A stretch of DNA of 64,000 nt from Chloroflexota bacterium (GTDB lineage Bacteria > Chloroflexota > Anaerolineae > Anaerolineales > Villigracilaceae). The notes below the pieces were generated by a model. The model was given only the letters and a program-made list of their open reading frames with translations. It was not told the origin of the DNA and searched no databases. The stretch's first letter is position 1. Every line of letters begins with the position of its first letter. The position numbers were made by a program, and so were the translations under genes. Positions 1 to 8,170 of the stretch are shown here, in pieces. The stretch is taken from positions 1-64,000 of the forward strand of contig JACRBJ010000004.1 of assembly GCA_016234555.1 (NCBI GenBank). The letters are read 5' to 3'.

Positions 1-1
1 C

Positions 2-139
2 AAACTTTATTCTCTCATCGCTATTTTCGAACATCGCAGTTTTATGATGAAATCCGAAAAGTATCGCGCCTTCGCTCAAATTACCGCTACTCTCGCTCTA
101 CTCGCACCTTTCTTCCTGTATCTTTTGGATAAAGTCTAG
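2..139 (+). CDS. C-terminal end of a membrane protein, truncated by window start
   Basis: An open frame runs in from the window edge and stops at TAG 137-139. The visible 45 residues contain a basic stretch (MMKSEKYR) followed by a hydrophobic segment (TLALLAPFFLYLLDKV) that could be a last transmembrane helix. It converges on the kinase gene, whose stop is five bases away. I cannot name the family from so little sequence, and the frame could be chance; the absence of stops and the helix-like hydrophobicity are the only support. Confidence 0.4.
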   Translation, partial: KLYSLIAIFEHRSFMMKSEKYRAFAQITATLALLAPFFLYLLDKV

Positions 140-143
140 CTAA

Positions 144-1895
144 CTACGGAACATAAATCTCGCACGTCCCGGCGCTGATCTCACAGCGGGCGATTTCCTC
201 TTTCAGCCACAGCACGCGGAACTGGGTCGAGCCTTCCGCTGGGAGCCAGAAAAATAGATCGGGCTCCCTTTCCTTTTCAGGCTGGATGATGCCTGAATAA
301 CCGTTCTCGCACTCGAGCGGGTTGAGATAGGGCGGGTCCTCGTCCTTGTAGGTTTTTATGCTGACGCAGTTATTCGGCGGGATATATTTGAACTGCCGAT
401 TTTCCCAGCGGAAGCCGGGGAAGGTGGCGGTCGGCTGGTCGTTCGCGTCGAGACGCTGGAAGATAAAGCCAGACACACTGCGGATGGCGGCGGAACGATT
501 CAACATGATAAAGCTGGTCTCGTTCCAGAAGAGAGTCAGGTTGTTGCCGTTCGGGTAATTGGCGGTCGGCACGACGATGGTCGGTTCAGGCGACGGGCTT
601 GCGGCAGGCTGGGTCGCTGTCCCAGTCGGGACGACGGTCTGCGTGGGGACTGGTGTTGACGTCATCGTCGCGGTGGAGGTTGCTGTTGCTGAGGGAGGCA
701 GCTGGGTCGGAGTCGCTGAGGGCTGGGACAAGGCTTGGGTCGGCTGATCAACCTCGGTCGCGGGGGTGGGGGAGGAGGTAAAGGTCGGGGCTGGGACCAA
801 ACCCGTCGAGAAGAGTCCGCTCCTCGTGAAATACCATCCGCCAAGCCCCAGCAAAAGCAGCAGGGGGATGAGAATCCACCGTTTTTTGTTTTGAGTTCGC
901 GGCGCGGGGGAGGGGATTTCGGCGACGGGCTGGGCTACGCCTTTTTTCTTCTTGGGCGCGGCGAGGTGCCTGGTCATCTGCTCGATGGAGACGCGGTTCT
1001 GACGGATGGTTGGCACGCCGACGGGGACGGGCGGCAGGGACAGTTTTGGCGACGAGCCTGCCGATTTTAGCAGCGCCTCTTCCAAAGCAGACATCAACGC
1101 CGCGCCGGACTGGTAGCGGTTCTTTGGCTTTTTCTCCAGCGCCCTGAGGATGACCGCTTCGACGGCGGGGCTGATTTCGGGATTGAAGCTTCGCAGGGCT
1201 GGCGGGTTCTGGGTGATGTGCATCAGGGCGATGCTGGCTGGGGACGGGTCGTCGAACGGGACCGCGCCCGTGAGCGCTTCGTACAAAATGATGCCCAGCG
1301 AATACAGGTCGGATTGCGGCACGGCGTCGGCGGAACGTTTGGCTTGCTCCGGCGAGATGTAGTGCGGTGTGCCGAAGACGTTGCCCATCGAGCGGTCGCT
1401 GACTTCCAGCGCCATGCCGAAATCGCCAAGCAGGACGCGCCCGTCCTTTGCAATGAGCACGTTTGACGGTTTGACGTCGCGGTGAATCACGCCGCGCTGG
1501 TGGGCGTAGTCGAGGGCGCGGGCAACGGCGTAACCGATGCGCAGGACGTCCTCGTTGGGCATTTGCGCGTCTTCATCGGCGTATGCGGAAAGCACCGTGG
1601 CGAGGTCGTCGCCATCGACGTACTCCATGACGTAATATGAAAATCCCTGCTTTTCACCCGCGTAGTAGATTTGGATCAGGTTCTCGTGCCGCCACTGCGC
1701 CATCATCTGCGCTTCCTTGATGAAGCGGGCGATGTAGGCGGGGTTATCCCGGTAGCGTTTGTCGATCACCTTGATGGCAACAGGACGCTGGAGTTTTACA
1801 TCGACGCCGTAGTAGACGGTTGCCATACCGCCCTGTCCGAGCAGGCGTTCGACGCGAAAGTTTGCAAGCTGTTGTCCGATCATCGGGTCTTTCAT
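144..1895 (-). CDS. Transmembrane serine/threonine protein kinase with extracytoplasmic domain
   Basis: 583-aa PknB-type kinase. The kinase domain covers about residues 12-275: glycine loop GQGGMATVYYG, catalytic Lys42 (VAIK), HRDVKPSN at 138-145, DFG at 158-160, GTPHYISPEQ activation/P+1 segment. A basic stretch (NKKRW) and a single transmembrane helix (about 339-357) follow, then a Pro/Thr/Ser-rich spacer of about 70 residues and a C-terminal domain of about 130 residues with four Cys, presumably outside the membrane. The start is ATG 1895, not the longer open frame upstream, because kinase homology begins right there and the ATG overlaps the stop of the upstream gene (ATGA). Translational coupling to the 805-aa protein suggests a shared pathway; substrate and signal are unknown. 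Confidence 0.93.
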   Translation of the reverse strand: MKDPMIGQQLANFRVERLLGQGGMATVYYGVDVKLQRPVAIKVIDKRYRDNPAYIARFIKEAQMMAQWRHENLIQIYYAGEKQGFSYYVMEYVDGDDLATVLSAYADEDAQMPNEDVLRIGYAVARALDYAHQRGVIHRDVKPSNVLIAKDGRVLLGDFGMALEVSDRSMGNVFGTPHYISPEQAKRSADAVPQSDLYSLGIILYEALTGAVPFDDPSPASIALMHITQNPPALRSFNPEISPAVEAVILRALEKKPKNRYQSGAALMSALEEALLKSAGSSPKLSLPPVPVGVPTIRQNRVSIEQMTRHLAAPKKKKGVAQPVAEIPSPAPRTQNKKRWILIPLLLLLGLGGWYFTRSGLFSTGLVPAPTFTSSPTPATEVDQPTQALSQPSATPTQLPPSATATSTATMTSTPVPTQTVVPTGTATQPAASPSPEPTIVVPTANYPNGNNLTLFWNETSFIMLNRSAAIRSVSGFIFQRLDANDQPTATFPGFRWENRQFKYIPPNNCVSIKTYKDEDPPYLNPLECENGYSGIIQPEKEREPDLFFWLPAEGSTQFRVLWLKEEIARCEISAGTCEIYVP

Positions 1896-4309
1896 AGGCT
1901 TTTGGCTGTCCGTTTTCTGGAAGTAGTCGCGGGTTTGGTCTCCCTGCTGGCTTTTGTGATTCGGGAAAGGTCGCTGATGTAGGCGTTGAAGCCTTCGGCA
2001 TACACGTCGAGATAATCCTGTGCGATCATGTTTGCCAGGTCCCTGCGCCCGACGGCGAAGAGAGCCGCCACCTGCGGACGGAAGTCGCGCAGGCTGATGT
2101 GCATCACTCCCGCCGAGTCGGTGATCACGCCCCATGCGAGTTCCTTCTGCTGGTTGTCGTCCTTGGCGGTGATGAATCGGCTGAGGGTGCTGATCTTCGC
2201 CACCGCGCCAACGTTCGAGAAAACTTCGCGTCCCTTGATCATATTGTTCAGAAAATCGAACCGACCGGGAATCTTGTCCAAAATATGCTGGAGCGAAGGA
2301 GGCAGGTGCGCCAGCAATTTAATGGCGCCAACGCTGACGCTTTCCCCCTGGACGGCGATTTCCTTCGCCTTGTTGAGGATGGCTCCAAATCCCGCCAGTG
2401 ACGCCAGATACACCTTTTGGTAGTGGTTGAAACTGGCATACATGGCTGCGCGATCTTCGGCGGATTCCTCGTAGGCGGAGAGCATTTTCATGGTCTGCTT
2501 GTGCAGGTCGAGCAGATGCAGTTCGAAGAGCGGAACTTCCATGTTGAGCGGATAAATGCGTTCGCGCGGATTCTTGAGACTGGCATCCATCGGAATCAGG
2601 ATGGCGGGATTGACACGATTAGGCTCCTCCACCAGCTGACGGAGGGAAGCCGCGACTTCGGGCTGGGCGGCGACGAGTTTCTTTATCTCATCGAGCAACA
2701 CTTGCGAAGGCCTGTAGGTGGCGGCATGGATGGCGCGGTACAAAATCAACAGGTCGTTGATGGTCAATTGCAAAAGGTCGCTGCGCTGTTTGAATCGTTT
2801 CCGCAGGCTGAGGCATTCCTTGAGCTCCACCTTGTCGGTCTCGGCGCTGGCTTCGGCGGAAACACGCGGGCAATGCCCGATCAAGTCCAGGTCGGACTTC
2901 TGCACCTGAAGGGTGAGCGAGGTGTACATGTGTCTGCCGGCCGGGGCAGGGGAGGGGAGCATGCTCAAATAATGCGCCCACGAAAGCGCTTCGTTGGTCA
3001 TGATCTCGGAAAGCGCCGTGCCCCAGGCTCCGTCGAAAAAGATGTGCGACTGGTCGAAGACGAAGGTTTCGCCCGTGTCGAAGATGGTCAGCGCGTGCGA
3101 GCCGATGCCGCGTTCCGCCTGACGCAATTCCGGGAGCGGCAACATGCGCGAGCGCTGGTCAGCCGAGATCAGGATGGGAGCAAAGCGCAGGTTGTCGAGG
3201 TCGCTGACCAGCATTGGGTTGAGTTTCTTCCACAGGTCAGGCAGGGCGGCGCGTTGAGTCCGCGCAAGGGAGGTCAGTTGAGTGGGCGACGAAACCGCCG
3301 ACTGGAACAGGCTGGCAGCCTGCGAGCGGACGGTCACCACGTCCAGCGGTTTGCCCAGCTCGCAAACCGGGAAAAGATAATAACTGTTGCCATGGATGAC
3401 CCCAATTTGAGCATCAGCCAGTTCAAAGGGAATGCGCTCTTCACCGTAAGGACCCGGATCGAGATACGCCAGAATGGACATCTGTTTCTGATACGCCTTG
3501 AGGTCCCGCTCTTCGAGCAATTTCAACTTTGTACGCCATCTTTCATGCTCGGACAGGGGAAGCGAATTCAGGCTTTTCGCAAGGAACTGCTCGAACTTGA
3601 ATTGACGATAAGTCGGGTAATCAAGATCGGCGGCTTCCTCTTCGCGGCGATAAGGCAGTTGCGCCAGCCATTCGCGGCGCAGGCGTTTGGCGCGCTCGTT
3701 GCTTGATTCTTCCAACAGGAAGATCGCCACCCGCTCACGCCATTCGTTTTTGAGCAGGGCGTCGTATTGATTCAGGCAGGTGATGGACGCCATCAACCAG
3801 GCAGTCAGCCTGTCCACCGGGTTCAAGCGGATGTTGTACTGTTTCAGCAGTGTGTCGAATCCGTGAGTTTCGTTTGTGTGACGCGCCGTGTCTTCGCGCA
3901 GGGCATATCCCGCGTAAAACTGCCACACGCCTTCAGGGAACGCCGAAGCGGGGTCCTTGCCGGCAAGCTTGAGCAGGTTCTGATATCCCCAGATGACGGC
4001 GGCGGGTCCCGCAAAGAATGCGCCGTACATGGCTGAATCCATGATTTGCTCGACGCCGCTGAACAGGGCGTTGACATCCTGTTGCATTTTCTGGGCGGGG
4101 ATGCGGCGACCCGGCAGGCGCGCAAGTCCGCTGAGGATCATGCCCGGCACGTTGCCGGCTGGGATGACCTTCGAGATGAGTTCGACAACCGCTTCCACTT
4201 CGGGCAATGACAATCGCGATAACTGCTGCACCGAGATTTTTTTTGCGACCGTTCGCAGGTCTTTGGCAGTGGATTCGGTGGCTTGCTGGTAGCTTGGTTT
4301 TTTGCTCAT
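1892..4309 (-). CDS. Uncharacterised 805-aa protein with HxxxDG motif, coupled to kinase
   Basis: I do not recognise a named family with certainty. It is a largely helical soluble protein without a signal peptide. Residues 417-435 read FVFDQSHIFFDGAWGTALS, so His422-xxx-Asp426-Gly427 matches the HxxxDG active-site signature of the CoA-dependent acyltransferase superfamily (carnitine acyltransferases, chloramphenicol acetyltransferase, NRPS condensation domains). The length, two-lobed appearance and a following YTSLTLQV segment fit a carnitine-acyltransferase-like fold, but this is inference. The Lys/Arg/Ser/Thr-rich C-terminal tail could be a kinase substrate. Its TGA overlaps the ATG of the kinase. 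A TATAAT box lies 10 bases upstream of the ATG and no Shine-Dalgarno is visible. Confidence 0.85.
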   Translation of the reverse strand: MSKKPSYQQATESTAKDLRTVAKKISVQQLSRLSLPEVEAVVELISKVIPAGNVPGMILSGLARLPGRRIPAQKMQQDVNALFSGVEQIMDSAMYGAFFAGPAAVIWGYQNLLKLAGKDPASAFPEGVWQFYAGYALREDTARHTNETHGFDTLLKQYNIRLNPVDRLTAWLMASITCLNQYDALLKNEWRERVAIFLLEESSNERAKRLRREWLAQLPYRREEEAADLDYPTYRQFKFEQFLAKSLNSLPLSEHERWRTKLKLLEERDLKAYQKQMSILAYLDPGPYGEERIPFELADAQIGVIHGNSYYLFPVCELGKPLDVVTVRSQAASLFQSAVSSPTQLTSLARTQRAALPDLWKKLNPMLVSDLDNLRFAPILISADQRSRMLPLPELRQAERGIGSHALTIFDTGETFVFDQSHIFFDGAWGTALSEIMTNEALSWAHYLSMLPSPAPAGRHMYTSLTLQVQKSDLDLIGHCPRVSAEASAETDKVELKECLSLRKRFKQRSDLLQLTINDLLILYRAIHAATYRPSQVLLDEIKKLVAAQPEVAASLRQLVEEPNRVNPAILIPMDASLKNPRERIYPLNMEVPLFELHLLDLHKQTMKMLSAYEESAEDRAAMYASFNHYQKVYLASLAGFGAILNKAKEIAVQGESVSVGAIKLLAHLPPSLQHILDKIPGRFDFLNNMIKGREVFSNVGAVAKISTLSRFITAKDDNQQKELAWGVITDSAGVMHISLRDFRPQVAALFAVGRRDLANMIAQDYLDVYAEGFNAYISDLSRITKASRETKPATTSRKRTAKSL

Positions 4310-4330
4310 GGCTTGGGGAATTATACATGC

Positions 4331-4396
4331 GAGTCAATGATTCAGCGATTCAACGAGTTTGCGATTCAGCAAGTCAACGATTCAGCGAGTCAACAG
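4331..4396. repeat. Degenerate GATTCAGC/GAGTCAAC tandem repeat
   Basis: The spacer between the divergent genes at 4309 and 4420 is made of short units such as GATTCAGC, GATTCAAC and AGTCAACGATTCAGC repeated about four times. The same words occur on the opposite strand at 28641-28678. No coding or structural role is evident. Confidence 0.6.
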
Positions 4397-4407
4397 TGGA
4401 AATGGGC

Positions 4408-4413
4408 TAAAAT
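4408..4413 (+). promoter_or_regulatory. -10 box six bases before the start codon (leaderless type)
   Basis: TAAAAT followed by six bases and then ATG 4420. With normal spacing, transcription would start at or next to the A of ATG, and no Shine-Dalgarno sequence is present. The same arrangement recurs at 16444, 28686, 47859 and (minus) 55590. Confidence 0.55.
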
Positions 4414-4419
4414 TACATC

Positions 4420-5271
4420 ATGAGTATGATTGCTTTCAAAATCACCAGGACAGGCAACGTGCCGCATCCAACGCAGGTAAGATCTCTCGACGAGATGACG
4501 AAGGAGTTGCCAGAGGGTTTTTATACGACGTTCAGCACGCTTTCAACTGGGACGAAGGTTTTGGGATTACGGGTGCACTTGCAGAGGTTGTATCTCCCCG
4601 CTGCTGGCATGGGACTCTCGCCGTCGGTGGACGAATCCACGCTTCGAGTTCGTCTCGCCGACCTGGCGAAGATGAACCTGCCACACGAATCGCGGATTCG
4701 ACTGATTCTGACGAAGGAGGACGGGACAGTTTACGTCGGCATTCAACCGTTCGCGCCCCTGCCTGATTCTGTTTACCGGAACGGGGTCCACGCTGTTACC
4801 TCTGGCGTCTCCCGCAGCGATCCGCGAATCAAAGGCACAGACTTCATCGTCAAAAGCGCCGAGCAGAGGAAACTGGTCAAAGGCGATGTGTTCGAGGTTT
4901 TGCTAACTCACAGCGGGAAGATTCTGGAGGGAATGACTTCCAATTTCTATGTGGTTGCGAGCCAAGCTGTGGCAAAGCAACCTCCCGTTGTCAAATTGAT
5001 CACCGCCCGCAGTGGAATCCTGCTGGGCGTCACGCGCCGCGCCGTGCTGAGACTCGCAAGAGGGGAGGGGATGTCCATCGAATATCGTCCGCCAGCTGTC
5101 AGCGGGAAGTTTGACGAAGCGTTTCTCACTTCCAGTTCACGCGGAATCGTGCCGATTGTCTCGATTGACGGAAGTCCAGTAGGGGAGGGGAAAGTAGGGG
5201 ATTGGACGAAAAAGCTGATGAGGGCATATCAGGCTTACGTGGAGAGGATGAGCGAGAAGTTCGTCGCATGA
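4420..5271 (+). CDS. Class IV PLP-dependent aminotransferase (BCAT/ADC-lyase type)
   Basis: 283 aa, the usual size for fold-type IV enzymes (branched-chain or D-amino-acid aminotransferase, 4-amino-4-deoxychorismate lyase). The likely PLP lysine is in RIKGTDFIVKSAEQRKL, at the position of the KxxxYL/LKHLN segments of known members. Further family marks are EGMTSNFYVV, the phosphate-binding ITARSGILLGVTRRAV and EAFLTSSSRGIVPIVSIDG. Substrate cannot be decided from sequence: the lysine context is not a typical IlvE. It stands alone, divergent from the 805-aa gene. Confidence 0.85.
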   Translation: MSMIAFKITRTGNVPHPTQVRSLDEMTKELPEGFYTTFSTLSTGTKVLGLRVHLQRLYLPAAGMGLSPSVDESTLRVRLADLAKMNLPHESRIRLILTKEDGTVYVGIQPFAPLPDSVYRNGVHAVTSGVSRSDPRIKGTDFIVKSAEQRKLVKGDVFEVLLTHSGKILEGMTSNFYVVASQAVAKQPPVVKLITARSGILLGVTRRAVLRLARGEGMSIEYRPPAVSGKFDEAFLTSSSRGIVPIVSIDGSPVGEGKVGDWTKKLMRAYQAYVERMSEKFVA

Positions 5272-5363
5272 GTGAACTGTTTTCTTATCCCGAATTAATA
5301 AATTACCAATAACTTTCTCCTTCTGGGTGCGACTATTTAGCATATCGTCAAAAGGAGACTACT

Positions 5364-5732
5364 ATGACTCATGTAATTACCAGCCTGTGTTTGCGAGATA
5401 ATGGATGTTCGGACGTTTGCCCGGTGGAAAGTATTCAGCCCGGCACGACCGCCGAGTATCCCACATATTACATCGACTCGTCCACCTGCATCGACTGCGG
5501 CGCGTGCGTGCCAGAATGTCCGTTCCACGCAATTTTCCCCGAGGATGAGGTGCCTGGCGCTTTCAAGGCAAAAGGCGGCGAGTATATCAATGAAGCCGGC
5601 CTGACAGGTCGCTACGAAGCCGTCAACCATAGAGGACAGAAGGTTGCGCTCGACACCACAAGGGCGTTGTCTGCGGGAGAAGTGATTGATCTGCGCGGCA
5701 GTATCAAGACGAACGCTCAGTTTTTCAAATAA
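5364..5732 (+). CDS. Ferredoxin, two-cluster (7Fe/8Fe) type
   Basis: 122-aa soluble electron carrier. The N-terminal half has Cys9-x5-Cys15-x3-Cys19-Pro, as in the 3Fe-4S/4Fe-4S site of seven-iron ferredoxins, and a complete CIDCGACVPECP motif (residues about 40-51) for the second 4Fe-4S cluster. A C-terminal extension of about 60 residues has no cysteines. A good Shine-Dalgarno (AAAAGGAG) precedes ATG 5364. It is monocistronic and ends in a strong hairpin. The redox partner is not visible nearby. Confidence 0.92.
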   Translation: MTHVITSLCLRDNGCSDVCPVESIQPGTTAEYPTYYIDSSTCIDCGACVPECPFHAIFPEDEVPGAFKAKGGEYINEAGLTGRYEAVNHRGQKVALDTTRALSAGEVIDLRGSIKTNAQFFK

Positions 5733-5770
5733 TAAGAAGGCGTTGAATGAATGTTCAACGCCTTCTTATT
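5731..5770. terminator. Bidirectional terminator hairpin
   Basis: Perfect 17-bp inverted repeat (AATAAGAAGGCGTTGAA and its complement) with a 6-base loop, between the convergent ferredoxin and HNH genes. The AT-rich outer ends give a U-tract in either direction. Confidence 0.85.
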
Positions 5771-5778
5771 ATCAGTCA

Positions 5779-6264
5779 TTATACTTGATAGGCATAGCCT
5801 GTATTCGAGAAATATTGCTCGATATATAATTCTGCCTCGTCAGGTAATAAACCTGGCACATCAATTCTGTTTCGACAGCCTTCGCAATACAAAATTACAT
5901 GCTCTTCTTTTGTGGCTTTGTACTCATGGATATGAAAGGCTATTTTTACGCCTTTGCTTTCAAGAAATGCAAGCACGCGCTCGCTTTGATACAGAGTCAG
6001 TTTATGATTTTGGGCATCTTTCAACGCATTGCAACTTGCGCAGGAAGGAACACAGTTACTGACCGTTGTTCCAGCAACACGAACGGGCAGATAATGTTCT
6101 ATGAATTCATAATCACGCTTGCCGCAATACGCACACTTGTGATTAAAATATTCCAGCGTTTCCAGCCATTGTTCCAGAGTTAGATCATATCTCGCGCCTG
6201 CCTGTTTGGCTCGTTGATTTTGTCCGCGTATTTTCTGTCCCATTGTCCACTCTGTTCTCATCAT
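5779..6264 (-). CDS. HNH endonuclease with zinc-binding cysteines
   Basis: 161 aa. HNH signature: CAYC (44-47), EHYLPV with His57, Asn70, then CASCN (75-79), the arrangement of Cys4 zinc-stabilised beta-beta-alpha-metal nucleases. A second Cys pair (CEGC) lies in the C-terminal part. The start ATG 6264 overlaps the TGA of the recombinase upstream (ATGA), and the Shine-Dalgarno AGGAGG lies within the last codons of that gene, so the two are translationally coupled. Likely role: DNA nicking or cleavage associated with a mobile or recombination function; the exact target is unknown. Confidence 0.85.
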   Translation of the reverse strand: MMRTEWTMGQKIRGQNQRAKQAGARYDLTLEQWLETLEYFNHKCAYCGKRDYEFIEHYLPVRVAGTTVSNCVPSCASCNALKDAQNHKLTLYQSERVLAFLESKGVKIAFHIHEYKATKEEHVILYCEGCRNRIDVPGLLPDEAELYIEQYFSNTGYAYQV

Positions 6265-7169
6265 TTCCTCCTGTTAAAAATCTCATCGTAAGCTTTGTCG
6301 GCTTCCTCGCCGATATGCGTGTAGCGGTTCGTCGTAGTGATGCTGCTATGCCGCGCAAGTTCCTGTGATAACTTGATATCCCGTTTGGCGAGGTAGGTCA
6401 TGGTGACAAAATAATGGCGAAAGTCATGCACACGGACAAGGTTGCGCTCAACGCCAGCCTCCTCAATCCTGCCTTTGATTCCCTGTTTCGGATCGCCTTT
6501 GATCGCAGTCCACATACCGCTGGCGCTGATGGCTCTGATCTTTTTGCTGGCTCGAATATCGTGGCGCAAAAACACAGGCTGGGACTTCAAAGGCATGCGT
6601 GTATTGGGTTCGATTGACGCACATGCACGATGATATTCGCGCAATGCCTGCATGGAACGTTCTGAAAAGCGGACAACAGCCTGTTTGTCGCCTTTGCCAA
6701 TGATGATGGCGTGAGATTCCATCCAGTCAATATCTCCGCGCTTCAGGGCGCAGGCTTCGGAGATTCGCAGACCTGTATCAGCGAGCGTCAACACAAAGGC
6801 GCGGTCACGCAGAGCTGGCAGGTCGCCGCTCAGATGACTGCAATATTCGATGACCTTTTCCACGGAGTCACGGTCGAAATTGACCATGCGTTTGCCTTGC
6901 TTGCGGGAGAAACGGAGCAGCCTCTGGACTTCTGCCAAATCGCTCGAACGGTGGAAGGTGTAAAGCCCAACCACTGCTGTGCGCCAAATTTGTTTTGTGG
7001 AAGGGGAGTATTCTTTGATAGCAGAAAGAAACTCCGCAAAGGTGTCAACAGTAAGCGGCGCATCTTCGCCGACAACATATGCGAAGCGTTCGAGAGCGTA
7101 GCGATAGGCGTCAATCGTGTTCCTGGAAAGGTCCAGCGCGGACAGGAAGCTGTCAATTTGCTCTTTCAT
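6261..7169 (-). CDS. Tyrosine recombinase / integrase (XerC/D-like)
   Basis: 302 aa. An N-terminal SAM-like core-binding domain (about 1-85) is followed by a catalytic domain with the tetrad visible: Arg135 (ADTGLRISEA), His248-xx-Arg251 (HDFRHYF), His274 (ELARHSS) and nucleophile Tyr283 (NRYTHIG); Lys in GKGDKQ (159-162). The length fits Xer recombinases and small integrases. Its coupling to an HNH nuclease is unusual for a housekeeping Xer and points to a mobile or accessory function. The upstream sequence (7170-7240) is AT-rich with TATTAT and TATAAA boxes on the minus strand. No att-like duplication was found by eye. Confidence 0.92.
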   Translation of the reverse strand: MKEQIDSFLSALDLSRNTIDAYRYALERFAYVVGEDAPLTVDTFAEFLSAIKEYSPSTKQIWRTAVVGLYTFHRSSDLAEVQRLLRFSRKQGKRMVNFDRDSVEKVIEYCSHLSGDLPALRDRAFVLTLADTGLRISEACALKRGDIDWMESHAIIIGKGDKQAVVRFSERSMQALREYHRACASIEPNTRMPLKSQPVFLRHDIRASKKIRAISASGMWTAIKGDPKQGIKGRIEEAGVERNLVRVHDFRHYFVTMTYLAKRDIKLSQELARHSSITTTNRYTHIGEEADKAYDEIFNRRK

Positions 7170-7451
7170 GAGGATTTTTCTCTCTCTATTTATAATGGCG
7201 TATAATACTAATTATATTCAATGATAAAGGTAAAGTCAATGGCAGAGGTTGGGGACTACGCCGCCCCGCTCCCCTGCTGGGTTTTATGTGTTCAAAAGTT
7301 GAAAATCTATGGTGTGGATAAAATAAAAAGCGGGAAGCCATGATTTGACATATCCTTCCCACCAAACAATGCTTTGCTTTCCGCGTTCCACCTCCCCTTC
7401 CCCACCAAGCAAGGATGTATACTTAACTCAAATTCACAAATGGAGGGCACC
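7170..7451. other. Intergenic region between divergent recombinase and membrane-protein genes
   Basis: About 280 bases without a gene. The left part is AT-rich and holds candidate -10 boxes for the recombinase (minus strand, around 7200-7215). The right part has TATACT at 7418-7423 about 28 bases before the start of the membrane protein, with no clear -35. I see no repeat, tRNA or attachment site. Confidence 0.4.
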
Positions 7452-8084
7452 ATGTCTGATTTCACATTGCAAGCGTTGTTACACCTGCGCGATGGAAGTA
7501 ATTTCCAGTGGTACGTCATTCCCCTGCTAGCGTTTGTCTTTTACGTCTACACGGTCGAATCCGAGAAGCGCAACTGGAACCTGATTCTGGCTGGGCTGGC
7601 GTTCTGGGGCGCGGATTGGGTCAACGAGATCGTCAACAGCCTTTTCCTGCGCTTCAACGGTTATGCTCCCATGTGGGCGGAACCCGGTCCTAGCGCGTAC
7701 TTGATTCTCGTAGGGTTGAACATCGAAACCATGTTCATGTTCGCTGTGGCAGGCATCATCTGGGCAAAGATGCTGCATCCCGACAAACACTTCAAATATT
7801 TGGGGATTCCCAACCGCTGGGCGGTGGCATTTGGCGGCGCGCTGTTTTCGGTCATCATTGAAGTTCTGCTCAACTCAGTCAACGCGCTTACATGGGATTG
7901 GCCATGGTGGAGTCAAAGTATGCCGTTGTTGATTTTCATCTTTGGCTATCTGTGGTTCTTTGTCTTTGCCTTTTGGGTCTATGACATGAAGGAATTCAAG
8001 CAAAAAGTCCAAGTCGTCGGCGGGCTATGGGTGGGCATCATCCTCTGTCTGATCGTCTTTGCTGGCTTTTTGAAGTGGATATAA
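7452..8084 (+). CDS. Uncharacterised integral membrane protein, six helices
   Basis: 210 aa with about six transmembrane segments separated by short loops and many Trp/Phe residues. ATG 7452 is chosen over the longer frame because GGAGGG lies 5 bases upstream and the residues before it are not protein-like. I recognise no catalytic motif or named family. It stands alone, with its own terminator, next to the phosphate transporter gene. Confidence 0.8.
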   Translation: MSDFTLQALLHLRDGSNFQWYVIPLLAFVFYVYTVESEKRNWNLILAGLAFWGADWVNEIVNSLFLRFNGYAPMWAEPGPSAYLILVGLNIETMFMFAVAGIIWAKMLHPDKHFKYLGIPNRWAVAFGGALFSVIIEVLLNSVNALTWDWPWWSQSMPLLIFIFGYLWFFVFAFWVYDMKEFKQKVQVVGGLWVGIILCLIVFAGFLKWI

Positions 8085-8096
8085 TTCTACGAACTG

Positions 8097-8135
8097 AAAA
8101 AACTCGGAGGTCTCCTGACTTCCGAGTTTTCTTTT
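8097..8135 (+). terminator. Rho-independent terminator
   Basis: Stem AAAACTCGGA / TCCGAGTTTT (8099-8108 with 8121-8130) with a 12-base loop followed by CTTTT, 14 bases after the stop of the membrane protein gene. Confidence 0.85.
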
Positions 8136-8170
8136 GAGGTGTAAAATTGCAGGCTTCCAAGGGAACTGTA

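Noticed and set aside
144..600. Adhesin-like repeat from the Pro/Thr-rich kinase tail
   Set aside because: Low-complexity spacer common to several membrane proteins in this window, not a defined repeat domain.
1896..2135. N-terminal extension of the kinase
   Set aside because: These 80 codons overlap the coding end of the 805-aa gene, are basic and low in helix-forming residues, and the ATGA junction at 1892-1895 explains the start.
2417..3706. 429-aa open frame on the plus strand
   Set aside because: Antisense to the 805-aa gene, with no start signal or recognisable domain.
5731..7240. Complete integrated element with att sites
   Set aside because: No matching direct repeats or tRNA target were found at the edges by eye.
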